The notes: generated by a model from the sequence alone, not told the origin. Positions 8,573 through 18,009 are shown, counted from the stretch's first letter. The stretch is DNA of 64,000 bases from an uncultured Lachnospiraceae bacterium (GCA_949948735.1 CATLGV010000001.1:179772-243771); one strand, 5' to 3'. Translations and numbers: made by a program.

Positions 8573-8595
8573 AAGCCGGGCATTTATCCCGGCTT
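8573..8595 (-). terminator. Intrinsic terminator after cheV
   Basis: An 8-bp stem (AAGCCGGG/CCCGGCTT) with a 7-nt loop lies just after the cheV stop and is followed on the minus strand by TTA-rich sequence. T-rich sequence is present on the other side too. Confidence 0.65.
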
Positions 8596-8599
8596 ATTT

Positions 8600-9496
8600 T
8601 TATTTTGAAAGCAGGTTGTCAATTACCTTTACCAGATTTCCGATTTCGGGCTTTGACAACTGGGCATCCGCGCCTAAATCTTCGCCCTTCTTTCTCATTT
8701 CATCGTTCACCAGTGAGGAGAAAATGATTACCGGTATATGCTTTGTTTCCTCATCCGATTTTACGAGCTTCGTAAGACGGTGCCCATCCATCAGGGGCAT
8801 CTCGATATCCGTAATAAGAAGCTTCACATCCTCGTTCAGCGTGCCTGCTTCCTTACAGTGCATTATGTATTCCCACGCCTCCTCGCCGTTCTCCGTCTTG
8901 ATGACATTATCATATCCGGCCTTCCGAAGGGAATCCGTGATAAGCTTTCTCAGGAGGGAGGAATCCTCCGCCACAAGAATAGGCTCGCTTGTCTCTGAGC
9001 GTGATCCCAGGGCCTCAATCTCCGTCACCTTCAAGCCGGTTTCCGGATTAATATCGGTGATTATCTTCTCAAAATCAAGAATAATAATCAGCTTCCCGTT
9101 AATCTTAATGATACCGGTAGAAATGCCGTCCTCCGCCGTCGTAACCGTCGCGCCCGGCTTGATAATGTCAACCCATGAGACTCTGTGTATTCCGACAACC
9201 GAATCGACATGGAACGCAATATCCAGCTTGTTGAAGCTTGTAATAATAAACAGCCCGCCCGGCTGTGACTGCCCTCTCTGCAGGCAGTTGCGCAAGTCAA
9301 TCGCCGTGATCATCGTATTACGCGGCATAAAAATTCCTTCTACGCTGGGATGCGCGTTGGGGACCAGCGTTACCGGCTGATATGTAATAATCTCCCTGAT
9401 CTTTGCTACATTAATACCGTAAGAGTTCCCGTCTACGACAAACTCCAATACTTCCAATTCATTTGTTCCATTCTCTAAGAGAATTTTAGTCTCCAT
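8600..9496 (-). CDS. cheV: Chemotaxis coupling and adaptation protein CheV
   Basis: CheV couples chemoreceptors to CheA and adapts the signal by phosphorylation. The 298-aa protein has an N-terminal CheW-like domain (about residues 10-155) and a C-terminal receiver domain (about 170-297). The receiver shows the acidic pair in LVAEDSS, the phospho-acceptor in LLITDIEMP and the conserved Lys in LSKPE. It is a single-gene unit with its own promoter and terminator. The start ATG has GGAGG 7-8 nt upstream. Its presence, with two MCPs in the window, says that the organism is chemotactic. Confidence 0.95.
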   Translation of the reverse strand: METKILLENGTNELEVLEFVVDGNSYGINVAKIREIITYQPVTLVPNAHPSVEGIFMPRNTMITAIDLRNCLQRGQSQPGGLFIITSFNKLDIAFHVDSVVGIHRVSWVDIIKPGATVTTAEDGISTGIIKINGKLIIILDFEKIITDINPETGLKVTEIEALGSRSETSEPILVAEDSSLLRKLITDSLRKAGYDNVIKTENGEEAWEYIMHCKEAGTLNEDVKLLITDIEMPLMDGHRLTKLVKSDEETKHIPVIIFSSLVNDEMRKKGEDLGADAQLSKPEIGNLVKVIDNLLSK

Positions 9497-9569
9497 AATT
9501 GAACCTCCATTCTACCGGGCAGATAAAAGATTTTATCCCGCTTCTAAAGTGAGCGCTTATTTTAAATCA

Positions 9570-9599
9570 ATTATAACATACACTGATTGATAATTACAA
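9570..9599 (-). promoter_or_regulatory. Promoter of cheV
   Basis: The minus strand shows TTGTAA (9599-9594), an 18-nt spacer ending in TGT, and TATAAT (9575-9570), which reads as a good sigma-A promoter with an extended -10. Confidence 0.65.
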
Positions 9600-9635
9600 A
9601 TATTTTCAGATAATTTTTCAGAATTTTGATGCCTG

Positions 9636-10403
9636 TTACCGCAGGCGGAGGGTGCAGCTGCCAATGCCGTCGGAGATATGCATCTCCAGGGTCTCGATTT
9701 CCGCTTCAGAAATATCGTCAATCTCCGCAACCGCAACAATTTCCCTTGTCTCCCCTGCCGGAAGCGTCTCCATATAGGAACCGATGTCATTGGGCAGCAT
9801 TGTAGTCAGCGCGCTCCTGGCGGCGCCGTTTACCTGAAACCGTATTCGGAGAGAATAGTCAAACAAATTGCAGTAAGCCTCCTCCGCAGCCGTATTCTCT
9901 ATGTCAAAGCGCACCACCAGAAGCTTTTTGCCCTGCGCCGCGTCAACGCTGAAGCCCTTACTGGCTTCCGGGTAGGCGTCATACAGACCGTATGACTGAT
10001 ACTGCATGGAAATCCCTTCTATTCCAAGCAGCTGCGCCAAATCCGCGTCGAGGTCTTCCATTACGGTTACGGCTTCCTCTGTCTCCGGCTCCGCGCTCTC
10101 TGTCCCCGGCTCCGCAGTCTCCGGGTTCTCCGGCTCCGTGCCCTCTTCCTCTCCGGTCTCCTGTTCCTGCGCCGCCTCAAGAAGCGCCTGCTCCAGCTCG
10201 GCCGCCTGTATTGCCGCCGCAATTGTCTCCTCATCCACAAGCCTGTAATCGTAATTGGAGGAATATTTCAGCAAAAGCCCTGCCGCATACTCCGCAATCA
10301 TATCAGCCTCTTCCTGTGTCAATGTCGGCATGGCATCCGCACAGCCTGTAAGAAGCACCGCCGTCATTGCCAAAATGCCCAATATCTTCCCCTTTTTCAA
10401 CAC
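9636..10403 (-). CDS. Lipoprotein of unknown function
   Basis: The protein starts with a basic n-region, a short hydrophobic stretch and the lipobox LLTGC, so it should be a lipid-anchored surface protein. About residues 80-115 are a low-complexity Glu/Pro/Thr linker. The C-terminal half (about 120-255) is beta-rich and resembles DUF4352/FxLYD-type telokin-like domains seen in other Firmicute lipoproteins, but I cannot name it. GGAGG overlaps the end of the histidine kinase gene; the GTG at 10403 has the best spacing, and the frame is open to 10409. It is the last gene of the two-component operon, so it may be part of the response. Confidence 0.75.
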   Translation of the reverse strand: MLKKGKILGILAMTAVLLTGCADAMPTLTQEEADMIAEYAAGLLLKYSSNYDYRLVDEETIAAAIQAAELEQALLEAAQEQETGEEEGTEPENPETAEPGTESAEPETEEAVTVMEDLDADLAQLLGIEGISMQYQSYGLYDAYPEASKGFSVDAAQGKKLLVVRFDIENTAAEEAYCNLFDYSLRIRFQVNGAARSALTTMLPNDIGSYMETLPAGETREIVAVAEIDDISEAEIETLEMHISDGIGSCTLRLR

Positions 10404-10415
10404 ACACACCTCCGT

Positions 10416-11891
10416 CTATTTCGTCTCGAGCTCAAACCAGAACTCCACACCGTTTGTATAATTGATAACACCGTACTGCTGATTCATGGATTCCATGATC
10501 GCCTTTACGATGGATAATCCCACGCCGCTTCCGCCGTACGCTCTGGTACGCGCCTTGTCCACTTTATAAAACTTTTCCCATATACGGGGCAGCGCCTCCT
10601 CCGGAATCGGTTCTCCCGTATTGAAAACACTGATTCGCACCTTGTGTTCCCCGTCCTCATACAGGCGGTATTTTATTTCGATGATTTTATCCCCGCCCAC
10701 ATGGTTCATCGCATTGCTGAAAAAGTTCCTGAATACCTCCTCGGTCTTAAATTCATCCGCCCAAACGTACAGCGGGCCTGCCTCCGGAAGCCTCAGGGTG
10801 ATTCCGTTCTGACTGATCAGGATTTCCGCGGACTGGATAAAATTGCGCACAAGCGCCGTGATGTCAAAGCGTTCCATGACCACTACGTCGTTTCCCGACT
10901 CAAGCTGGTTCAGATCCAGAAGCTTGCGCACCATGGCGTTCATCTTCCCCGCCTCGTCAATGATAACCTCGCAGTAAAAGTCGCGGCTCTCCGCGTCATC
11001 GTCGTTGATTCCCTCCCGCAGCCCCTCCGCATAGCCCTGTATCAGCGCTATCGGGGTTTTCAGCTCATGCGATACATTTGAGAGAAATTCCTTCCGCTGC
11101 TCGTCGATTTGTTCCTTTTTCTCGATATCGCGCCGCAGCTCATTGTTGGCTGTTTTCAGCTCCGAGATCGTGCGCTCCAGCGCGCCCGAAAGCGCGTTGA
11201 TATGCTCTCCCAGCAAGTCCAGCTCGCTCTTTCCGTTGCTGATATATTTCGTCTCAAAATCCAAATGCGTCATTTTCTCGGAAATATCCTTCAGCTGCAT
11301 AATCGGCTTTGTGATTCTGGTCGTCAGTATCCATATAATGACGGCGCTGATAACGGTCGCCGCCAGCCCGACATACGCAAGAAATTTGTTGGCAATGCTG
11401 ACGCTGTCGCGAATGCTCTCAAGCGGGGATCGAATCATAAATAAATTGCCGTTGTCGAGCACACCCCACATTTCAAGATAATCCGTTGCGGTCATCCTGT
11501 CCATGCACACCGCGACATTATAGCTGTCCGTCTTTTCGAGATACCGTATATCGGTGTCCTTCCCGAAGAAATTGTCGTACAGCCGCCGCATAAGCCGCTC
11601 CGAGTCCCGCGAGCTTGCCTTGATGATATTGGACTGCGCGTCAATGACCAGAATACTGATATTATACATCTCACAGATTTTGCTAAGCTCAAGGTCGTAC
11701 TCCGTCGAGGTAATATCCCCGTTCACCGTAGTCCTGTTAATGCTTTCGTAGGCGTCGCATATCGCGTCCGTCTTATTGGTAATGTAATACTTCTCAAGGA
11801 AAAAATGGTTAATAACCCAGCAGAGAATGATCGTCCCGGACATTACCACAATGAATATAAAGGCTATCTGCTGTTTTATGGAATACTTCAT
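10416..11891 (-). CDS. Membrane sensor histidine kinase
   Basis: This 491-aa kinase senses an external cue and phosphorylates the regulator encoded just upstream. Two transmembrane segments (about residues 8-30 and 165-190) bracket an extracellular sensor. A HAMP domain, a coiled coil, the HisKA box with phospho-His (SNVSHELKTPIALIQG) and an ATPase domain (NAMNHVGG N box, GGSGVGLSIV G box) follow. I chose the ATG at 11891, which follows AAGGGCGGGG; the frame extends to a TTG at 11915 that overlaps the regulator. The architecture is that of PhoR/ResE-like kinases. Confidence 0.92.
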   Translation of the reverse strand: MKYSIKQQIAFIFIVVMSGTIILCWVINHFFLEKYYITNKTDAICDAYESINRTTVNGDITSTEYDLELSKICEMYNISILVIDAQSNIIKASSRDSERLMRRLYDNFFGKDTDIRYLEKTDSYNVAVCMDRMTATDYLEMWGVLDNGNLFMIRSPLESIRDSVSIANKFLAYVGLAATVISAVIIWILTTRITKPIMQLKDISEKMTHLDFETKYISNGKSELDLLGEHINALSGALERTISELKTANNELRRDIEKKEQIDEQRKEFLSNVSHELKTPIALIQGYAEGLREGINDDDAESRDFYCEVIIDEAGKMNAMVRKLLDLNQLESGNDVVVMERFDITALVRNFIQSAEILISQNGITLRLPEAGPLYVWADEFKTEEVFRNFFSNAMNHVGGDKIIEIKYRLYEDGEHKVRISVFNTGEPIPEEALPRIWEKFYKVDKARTRAYGGSGVGLSIVKAIMESMNQQYGVINYTNGVEFWFELETK

Positions 11892-11904
11892 GCCCCGCCC
11901 TTTC

Positions 11905-12579
11905 TCACGCTTCAAACTTGTAGCCCATTCCCCAGACGGTCTTTATCAGCTCGCCCTTTTCTCCCATTTTGCTTCGAAGCTTCTTCACATGCGTGTCAAT
12001 TGTCCTCGCATCTCCGAAATAGTCGTAATTCCACACGCTGTTGAGTATCTTATCCCGCGAAAGCGCTATGCCTTTATTCTCGATAAAATAGGTCAGAAGC
12101 TCAAACTCTTTAAAGCTTAAATCAACCGGCTCTCCATCTATTGTAACGACATGCGCGGCTTTGTCAATAGAAATCCCTCCGCATTCAAGGATCTCCCCCT
12201 CCTCCGACCGGCTCGTCCTGCGCAGAATCGCCTCCACGCGCGCCACCAGGATTTTGGGGCTGAACGGCTTTGAAATATACTCGTCCGCGCCTATCTGAAA
12301 GCCCTGCAGCTCATCACGCTCTTCTCCCTTTGCCGTCAGCATAATCACCGGCACCTTAGAATAGCTCCTGATCTCACGGCATACCTGCCATCCGTCCAGC
12401 TTGGGCATCATCACGTCCAGAATAATAAGCGCAATGTCCTGATTGTCAAAAAAAATGTCAAGGGCCTCGCTGCCGTCCCCTGCCTCGAGAACCTCGTAGC
12501 CCTGCTTCATCAGAAAGTCCTTCACCAGCTTGCGCATCCTGCTCTCGTCGTCAACTACTAATATTTTAAGCTTACTCAT
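11905..12579 (-). CDS. OmpR/PhoB-type response regulator
   Basis: The 224-aa regulator has a receiver domain with the acidic pair in VVDDESR, the phospho-Asp in LIILDVMMP and the conserved Lys in YISKPFSP. A winged-helix DNA-binding domain follows (about residues 125-224, ALSRDKILNSVWNYDYFGDART). The ATG at 12579 overlaps the stop of the upstream gene by 8 bp. The cognate kinase follows after 13 nt. Target genes are not evident. Confidence 0.94.
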   Translation of the reverse strand: MSKLKILVVDDESRMRKLVKDFLMKQGYEVLEAGDGSEALDIFFDNQDIALIILDVMMPKLDGWQVCREIRSYSKVPVIMLTAKGEERDELQGFQIGADEYISKPFSPKILVARVEAILRRTSRSEEGEILECGGISIDKAAHVVTIDGEPVDLSFKEFELLTYFIENKGIALSRDKILNSVWNYDYFGDARTIDTHVKKLRSKMGEKGELIKTVWGMGYKFEA

Positions 12580-13150
12580 CCTGCTCCTCCAAAAGCGCCT
12601 TCTCCTTTTCACGGATAACGCGCTCGCGCTGTGAAAGGTTCTGCTCCCACTGGGAATATTTATTCTGTATGGCCTGTTCGTAATTGAGGATATTCGGGTT
12701 CCTGCCGGTTACGGTCATAAAGAACATAACGATAACCAGGACCAGCAGCGCGACGTTGACATATATAGAGGTTCTTCTGCTGAAAAACTCCGGCTGTCCG
12801 GGCTTGACCCGGACCTTTTTCCGGCTTGCCTTTACCTTCTCCACCGCCGGATTGGTACTCTCCCTGAAGCTGTATACGCCGGATACCGGTATCTCCGGCA
12901 GCGCTTCGTCCGATGCGGGGGTCTCCTTCAGGCATCTCTGTAATTTCTTCAAAAAATCATAGCCTACAGGCGTCACAAATACGCGGTTGTCGACCGCCTT
13001 CTTATATACCGCATAAAGCATTTTCGGATTCTGATAATCCAGCTTTGCCTCAAGGCCCTCTATCCGCTTGCGCTCCCGCATGGCAAGCTGCGCATCCTTT
13101 TCCGTGGAAAACCGAAAACCGTCCACAATCCAGTCTGTGTTGTCCGCCAC
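12572..13150 (-). CDS. Membrane protein with C-terminal coiled coil, unknown function
   Basis: I do not recognise this 192-aa protein. The first 80 residues are charged and probably helical (DAQLAMRERKRIEGLEAKL), followed by a linker, one transmembrane segment (about residues 129-149, VNVALLVLVIVMFFMTV) and a Gln/Glu/Arg-rich coiled coil at the end. The GTG start at 13150 follows AGGCGGGG. Its stop overlaps the start of the response regulator, so it heads the two-component operon. It could be an accessory to the sensor. Confidence 0.72.
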   Translation of the reverse strand: MADNTDWIVDGFRFSTEKDAQLAMRERKRIEGLEAKLDYQNPKMLYAVYKKAVDNRVFVTPVGYDFLKKLQRCLKETPASDEALPEIPVSGVYSFRESTNPAVEKVKASRKKVRVKPGQPEFFSRRTSIYVNVALLVLVIVMFFMTVTGRNPNILNYEQAIQNKYSQWEQNLSQRERVIREKEKALLEEQDE

Positions 13151-13220
13151 CTGGCCACCCCGCCTTTCACGCCTGATTCTGGCTAAGTATTGTCATAATG
13201 ATTTTATTATAAGCCTTTTT

Positions 13221-13571
13221 CTATAAATTTTCTATAATATTGTATGTTTCGTAATAGATTTCGTCAAGCTGCTTCATTTCATCCCCGATATTCATATCCT
13301 GTACGCGCAGCTTCTCCACCATAGGCATCAGCAAATGATACAGCCTGTTCACGCCAAGATTCGATACCGCCCCCTTCATGGTATGCGCGGCTTTAAAGGC
13401 GTCGTTGCAGTTGCCGTTTTCGTAGGCCTCCTTCAGCTGCTCGTAGCTGGGATCGTCAAGAAGCTTTTTCAGGCATTTCTTATACAGCGCTTCGTTATTT
13501 AAAAAGCGGTTCATTGCGCCCTCTACGTCAAATCCGTTATTCTCCAGCAGTTCCTGAACTGTTTTATCCAT
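13221..13571 (-). CDS. Orphan Hpt (histidine phosphotransfer) protein
   Basis: This 116-aa single-domain protein carries the Hpt motif AAHTMKGAVSNLG, whose His would relay phosphate between response regulators. About 80 residues of helix surround it. The ATG at 13571 follows GGAGGCAAAC; an ATG 12 nt earlier is less well placed. No hybrid kinase is nearby, so its partners are unknown. It is transcribed in the same direction as the two-component operon but 70 nt upstream of it. Confidence 0.82.
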   Translation of the reverse strand: MDKTVQELLENNGFDVEGAMNRFLNNEALYKKCLKKLLDDPSYEQLKEAYENGNCNDAFKAAHTMKGAVSNLGVNRLYHLLMPMVEKLRVQDMNIGDEMKQLDEIYYETYNIIENL

Positions 13572-13678
13572 GTTTGCCTCCATTTCCGCGGACACATATC
13601 GCAAGGCATGTCCGTCCACTTACAATTTTATCGCCATTTAAAACAATAGTCAATATTTTCTGAAAACATGTTTTACTA

Positions 13679-13707
13679 TTGTATATTCCCTTTTTTGCGT
13701 ATATACT
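13679..13707 (+). promoter_or_regulatory. Promoter of the secreted SGNH-like gene
   Basis: TTGTAT (13679-13684), a 17-nt spacer and TATACT (13702-13707) precede the gene by about 80 nt. The leader contains a small CCGCG/CGCGG hairpin (about 13744-13756). Confidence 0.55.
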
Positions 13708-13787
13708 GGATACGGCTCCAAACGTTTCTATAAATTGGAAATCCCCGCGTTACGCGGCTTATTTCCGGAAAGGATTGGTTATTACGT

Positions 13788-14675
13788 ATGACATTTTATA
13801 AACGTTCAATTCTTATACTCTTTATATGTGCGCTGGTGCTGGCTCCGACAACCGTATATGCGCAGGAAGAGAGCGCTCCTCCTGCTGCCGCGACGATTCA
13901 GCCGCTCTCCGGCGCCGCCATTGCAAGCGATAACCTTCCGACAAGCCTCGTCGAAAGCATCTACACGTATCTTGTGGACAGCTTCACCATGGGGCTTATC
14001 GGGGTGGATGAATACAATCAGCTTCTGAACAGCGGGCTTGTCTCGGAAAACGCGTTTTTTGCAAACTCTGTGTTTGTCGGGGATTCCCTGACTGTGGGCT
14101 TTGAAAATTACTGCCGCAGCCACAGCGACACTATTCTGACAGACACCACCTATTTTCTGGCGCGGGTGAGCTGCTCCGCGAGAGCCGCCATCTCGGAAAA
14201 CGCGCTGACAAAGCATGCCAGGATTATGCCGCTGTACAACGGAACGGTCCAATACTTCGAGGACGCCATCGCGCAGATGACAGACGTCAACAAGGTTTTT
14301 ATCTGTCTGGGAATCAATGATTTGACGGGAGGCTCTCCCGACCGGCTTGTCGCCGATATGCAGACGCTGGTGCTGCGAATCCTCGAAAAGAGGCCGGATG
14401 TGAAAATATATATCATTTCCATCCCCTGCGTTATGCCCGACGTCTCCGTGGGCGCGCTAAATAACACCAACATTCAGATTTCCAATATTCTTCTGCAGAA
14501 CACCTGCCAGATTATGGGGCTTGGCTTCATCAATCTGTCCGAATATCTCATGGATGAGGGCAACGCTCTTTGCGCGGAATACAGCTCCGATAATTATGTG
14601 CACCAAAACAGCCGCGCTTACGAAATCTGGAACCGCGTTCTGAAAAATTACGCGTTTTCGGAAATTATCCGGTAA
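13788..14675 (+). CDS. Secreted SGNH/GDSL-like hydrolase
   Basis: This 295-aa protein begins with a classical signal peptide (hydrophobic core about residues 8-22, cleavage near VYAQ). The SGNH fold follows: block I VFVGDSLTVGF with the nucleophile Ser, block III FICLGINDLTGG with the Asn, and a late VHQNSRAYEIWN that could supply the catalytic His. It is therefore probably an exported esterase or acetylhydrolase acting on the wall or on polysaccharide. Substrate is unknown. It is the only plus-strand gene here and converges on the M56 gene. Confidence 0.8.
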   Translation: MTFYKRSILILFICALVLAPTTVYAQEESAPPAAATIQPLSGAAIASDNLPTSLVESIYTYLVDSFTMGLIGVDEYNQLLNSGLVSENAFFANSVFVGDSLTVGFENYCRSHSDTILTDTTYFLARVSCSARAAISENALTKHARIMPLYNGTVQYFEDAIAQMTDVNKVFICLGINDLTGGSPDRLVADMQTLVLRILEKRPDVKIYIISIPCVMPDVSVGALNNTNIQISNILLQNTCQIMGLGFINLSEYLMDEGNALCAEYSSDNYVHQNSRAYEIWNRVLKNYAFSEIIR

Positions 14676-14719
14676 ATGCGCATAAAAAATAATTCTTTTC
14701 ATAAGATGAAACACAATCA

Positions 14720-14747
14720 GGGGGGATTTCATTATGAAATTCCCCCC
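14720..14747. terminator. Stem-loop between convergent genes
   Basis: GGGGGG-A-TTTCAT and ATGAAA-TT-CCCCCC form a strong stem between the SGNH gene and the M56 gene. T-rich sequence follows on the minus strand and there is no long T-run on the plus strand. It is a likely bidirectional terminator. Confidence 0.5.
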
Positions 14748-14782
14748 AAAACTATGAAATCCCGGATTTAATCAGCGTATCC

Positions 14783-17539
14783 CTAACGAATCCTGATATA
14801 CTCTTTTTTGACATATCCCGCCACCACATCATCCGGATTATCCTTTGACGGTATACAAATATAATAAAACCCGTTTCCCTCCGAGAGAATGGTTACGGAC
14901 TGGCCGTTTTCCAGCAGACCAATAACATTCGCGTCCGTTGATGCCTCGCTGCGCACCTTTAGCGTCTGTGCCGTTACCTGTCCGATCTTTGTTTCCGTCT
15001 GCACGTCGCCGTCCAATAAGAAATAGCTGTATACGTTCCATGTATGATCCTCCTGCAGGCGCAGCTCCGTAATCACGTAGCCCAGCGTATCTGCGTGCCC
15101 CAGATATCCGGAAACATAAGACTTTAACGCCAGCACCGGATTTTTCTCTCCCTGATAAGTGACAATACTGCAGCCGCTTGGCGCATCGATTTGAAGGGGC
15201 TCCCGGGGATTATAGACCTGCTTAAATTCCAGATACATTCTCTTTTTATCGTAAATATGTATGAGTGCCTGCTGCGAAAGCGCCGCAATCGTCGTATCGC
15301 GTTTTTCCTTTCCCCACCGGATGGAAATCCATGCGTCTTCTCCGTCCACCGGCGGCGTATAGGTCGTGCTGAGCGGAAAGCCGCTCTCCTGCGTATATCC
15401 TGCCGGCAGCGGAATTTCTTCTCCGGTTTTCGTCGTAACCCTCAGCGCATAGCCGCCGTCCCCTCCGTTATAGCGCAGATCTGTCATCTCGATTTTCTCC
15501 GCCTCGCCGTCCCCGTCCAAATCGGCATACTGCGGAAACGTCGCGCTCTCCATAAACTCATGGGGATTGGGGAACAGCGTTTCCAGCCGCGCGGCGCACG
15601 CCTGCATCAAATCATCTATATTCTCTGCGGTATAGGTCATGCCTGCCGTCTGGATGCCGTCAAGCCCGGCGTCCCTTCCAGACCACGGCAGCCAGATCCC
15701 ATCCGCTCCGTAGGGCTGTACCATCGTCACCTCCACGCTGCTGCCGTCGTCAAACATTATCTGAACCGCACGGACATTGGCGTCTCCGGTAAAGCCGATG
15801 CGCGCACTGCCGGACAGATTCAGCAGATACATAGCGGCCCTGTCCGCTTCAAACAGCGCCGCGTCCACCCGGCCGGCCTTTGCGTTGTCGTTCAGCGCTT
15901 CTCCCGCGCCGTTATATTCATAATAATCCATCATCGTCCCGCTGATCACACCGCCGGGATACGCCTGATAAAACTGATCGACAGTGCAGATATTGTCCAT
16001 GTACGTAAGGGTTTCCGATGTTATGACAAATGCGTCATTTTTCATGTCAAACGTCAAAAGCTCGCGCCATACCGTCACATGCGGATCGGACGCCCACGCA
16101 TAATACAAAATCTCTGCGGAACAGTCTGTGACATTGACAATCCGGTAATTCGCCACCTGTGCAGTCCCGTCGCCGGAAGTCTCATTGCCCCATGGCCACG
16201 GACTCGACCAGCCAAACCCCGCGTAATCCTTTCCGTCCGCAAAGCCATGCGTCAGAAGGTCCGCGTTCTCCAGCTTCTGCCCGACCTTATCATCCGCCAG
16301 CCGGATAATCGTCCCGGCGTCGCGATTGCAAAAGGCCTGCGCCCACTGTTCGATATACCCGTGCATATCCTCCGCATTTTTCCGTCTTTCTTCCGCCGCC
16401 GCGACTTCCCTGTACAGCGCAGTCTGCTGTGCTTCAAACGCTGCCTGCTCCGCCTTAAGCTTCTCCTCCAGCACCTCAAACCGGGACTGCTGCAGGGCTG
16501 CCTCCTGCTCAGCCGTTTCCTCCGTTTTTTGCGCGGCAGCGTCTGTTTTTACAAATTCTGCCGCGCCTTCCTTCTTCTGCGTCATAAAACACACCGGCAC
16601 GACAACGCACGCCAAAGCCGCCGCAATCAGAAGCCAGAATGCAGGCTTCTTATAATGCAATACATTCTTTACGCGTTCCCGCACGTCCACCTCGCCGAAA
16701 GCAACCGGACAGGCCGTAACCATACGCCGGCTTACCGTGCCGGTAAGGAGCGCCTGCGAATAGGCCTTCTTGCACGGATCCCCCAGCTCACGGATGACTC
16801 TTTCGTCGCACACAAGCTCGATGTCCTTACAGAGCAGCGCATAGGCCGCCCATACCAGCGGATTGAACCAATGCACCGCCAGAATCAGAAAGCCGGCCGG
16901 CTTAATCAGATAATCCCGATGCCGGATATGCGCCTTCTCATGCAGGATTACATAGGGCAGGTTTTCGTCCGCCATACTCGTAGGAATATAGATGCGCGGA
17001 ACGGCCACGCCAAACAAAAACGGGCTGTCTATCCGCTCACTTTGGTAGATTCTTGTCCGGTGCTCTTCATCAATCGCAACATCTACCGGTACGGCAGTCC
17101 TCACACGAAGGCGCAGGCATATCCAGCTGATTGCAAAATATCCAAGCATTCCCGCCACGCCCAAAGCCCACAGTCCTGCGCAGACAACGCTTATGCTTCC
17201 TGCACTGCCCGGTCGCTGCGCCGCCTGCCCGGCTGCCTGTTTCAGGGCCGCGCCATTCTGTATTTCCATATTCACCGGCGGCACAGGAACCATGGCGTCC
17301 AAAAGCCCCTCCGGCCGCTGAATGGAACTCTGCTCATACACTGCCGACACATCCGGCACAAGGCTGAATACAGACTCTGCGGAGAACGGGAGCAGCAAAC
17401 GTATCCCCACCAGAAGCCACAGAAAGCAGCGCATGCCCTTGGGCGCTTTCCGGAGCAGAAAACGGACGGCAAGCACGGCCAGAATCAAATAGCTTGCTGA
17501 AATGCTCATATGTAAAACGTGGATAAATAATGTTTCCAT
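14783..17539 (-). CDS. BlaR1-like M56 metallopeptidase with large ectodomain and SH3 domain
   Basis: BlaR1/MecR1-type proteins sense an external signal and use a cytoplasmic zinc peptidase to relieve BlaI repression. This 918-aa protein has two N-terminal transmembrane segments (about 13-30 and 38-55), another at 117-143, the zinc motif HEKAH (200-204) with the downstream ELVCDERV glutamate, and a segment near 300-320. Instead of the usual penicillin-binding sensor, about 600 residues follow. They comprise a coiled-coil stretch (335-385), domains without a recognised beta-lactam-binding serine motif, and a C-terminal bacterial SH3-like domain. It is probably a wall or other envelope sensor. 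It follows the BlaI gene by 37 nt. Confidence 0.82.
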   Translation of the reverse strand: METLFIHVLHMSISASYLILAVLAVRFLLRKAPKGMRCFLWLLVGIRLLLPFSAESVFSLVPDVSAVYEQSSIQRPEGLLDAMVPVPPVNMEIQNGAALKQAAGQAAQRPGSAGSISVVCAGLWALGVAGMLGYFAISWICLRLRVRTAVPVDVAIDEEHRTRIYQSERIDSPFLFGVAVPRIYIPTSMADENLPYVILHEKAHIRHRDYLIKPAGFLILAVHWFNPLVWAAYALLCKDIELVCDERVIRELGDPCKKAYSQALLTGTVSRRMVTACPVAFGEVDVRERVKNVLHYKKPAFWLLIAAALACVVVPVCFMTQKKEGAAEFVKTDAAAQKTEETAEQEAALQQSRFEVLEEKLKAEQAAFEAQQTALYREVAAAEERRKNAEDMHGYIEQWAQAFCNRDAGTIIRLADDKVGQKLENADLLTHGFADGKDYAGFGWSSPWPWGNETSGDGTAQVANYRIVNVTDCSAEILYYAWASDPHVTVWRELLTFDMKNDAFVITSETLTYMDNICTVDQFYQAYPGGVISGTMMDYYEYNGAGEALNDNAKAGRVDAALFEADRAAMYLLNLSGSARIGFTGDANVRAVQIMFDDGSSVEVTMVQPYGADGIWLPWSGRDAGLDGIQTAGMTYTAENIDDLMQACAARLETLFPNPHEFMESATFPQYADLDGDGEAEKIEMTDLRYNGGDGGYALRVTTKTGEEIPLPAGYTQESGFPLSTTYTPPVDGEDAWISIRWGKEKRDTTIAALSQQALIHIYDKKRMYLEFKQVYNPREPLQIDAPSGCSIVTYQGEKNPVLALKSYVSGYLGHADTLGYVITELRLQEDHTWNVYSYFLLDGDVQTETKIGQVTAQTLKVRSEASTDANVIGLLENGQSVTILSEGNGFYYICIPSKDNPDDVVAGYVKKEYIRIR

Positions 17540-17576
17540 CTATAGTCTCCTTTCGACAACATTTCCGTCCGCACAT

Positions 17577-17936
17577 CTACTCCTTATATGCATCGATAAT
17601 CCTCTGTATCTCGTCAACCTCCTGCTTCGAGAGGTTCTTCTTTCTGGTAAACGCGGCAATAAAGCTGGGCAGGGACCCCGAGAAGGTCCGCTCGACCACC
17701 TCCGCGCTTTCCGCCGACTGCACATCCTCCCTGGATACCAGCGAGGTCACGACCGCATCCTCGGATTTCAGAATCCCGCGCTCCGAAAGACGCCGTATTA
17801 CCGTGTAAGTCGTTGACTTTTTCCATTCCAGCCGCTCCCTGCAAAGCCGTACCAGCTCACTGCTGGATACCGGCTCATTCTCCCATAAAATCTCACAAAA
17901 ACGATACTCGCTCTCAAAAATTTTGGGTATCTCCAT
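17577..17936 (-). CDS. BlaI/MecI-family repressor
   Basis: This 119-aa winged-helix repressor shows ESEYRFCEILWENEPVSSSELV and KKSTTYTVIRRLSERGIL, the recognition region of the BlaI family. The C-terminal half provides dimerisation and would hold the site cut by the M56 partner. I chose the ATG at 17936 after GAGGAGGGG; an upstream start at 17954 is less likely. It heads the blaI-M56 operon and should bind the large palindrome in its own promoter. Confidence 0.92.
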   Translation of the reverse strand: MEIPKIFESEYRFCEILWENEPVSSSELVRLCRERLEWKKSTTYTVIRRLSERGILKSEDAVVTSLVSREDVQSAESAEVVERTFSGSLPSFIAAFTRKKNLSKQEVDEIQRIIDAYKE

Positions 17937-17966
17937 AGCTGCGCCCCTCCTCATTCAATCAAAAAA

Positions 17967-18009
17967 GGTCTAATGCATTAAACTCATTATTAGTTTAACG
18001 CATTAGACC
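17967..18009. promoter_or_regulatory. Operator of the BlaI-type repressor
   Basis: Two 18-bp arms (17967-17984 and 17992-18009, GGTCTAATGC[AG]TTAAACT) with one mismatch flank a 7-bp centre. The palindrome covers the -10 box of the repressor-M56 promoter, which is the expected place for an autorepressing BlaI dimer or tetramer. Confidence 0.75.

Noticed and set aside
15191..17500. 769-codon plus-strand frame opposite the M56 gene
   Set aside because: The M56 protein is clearly real on the minus strand; the antisense product is Arg/His-rich without recognisable motifs and has no promoter or ribosome site.
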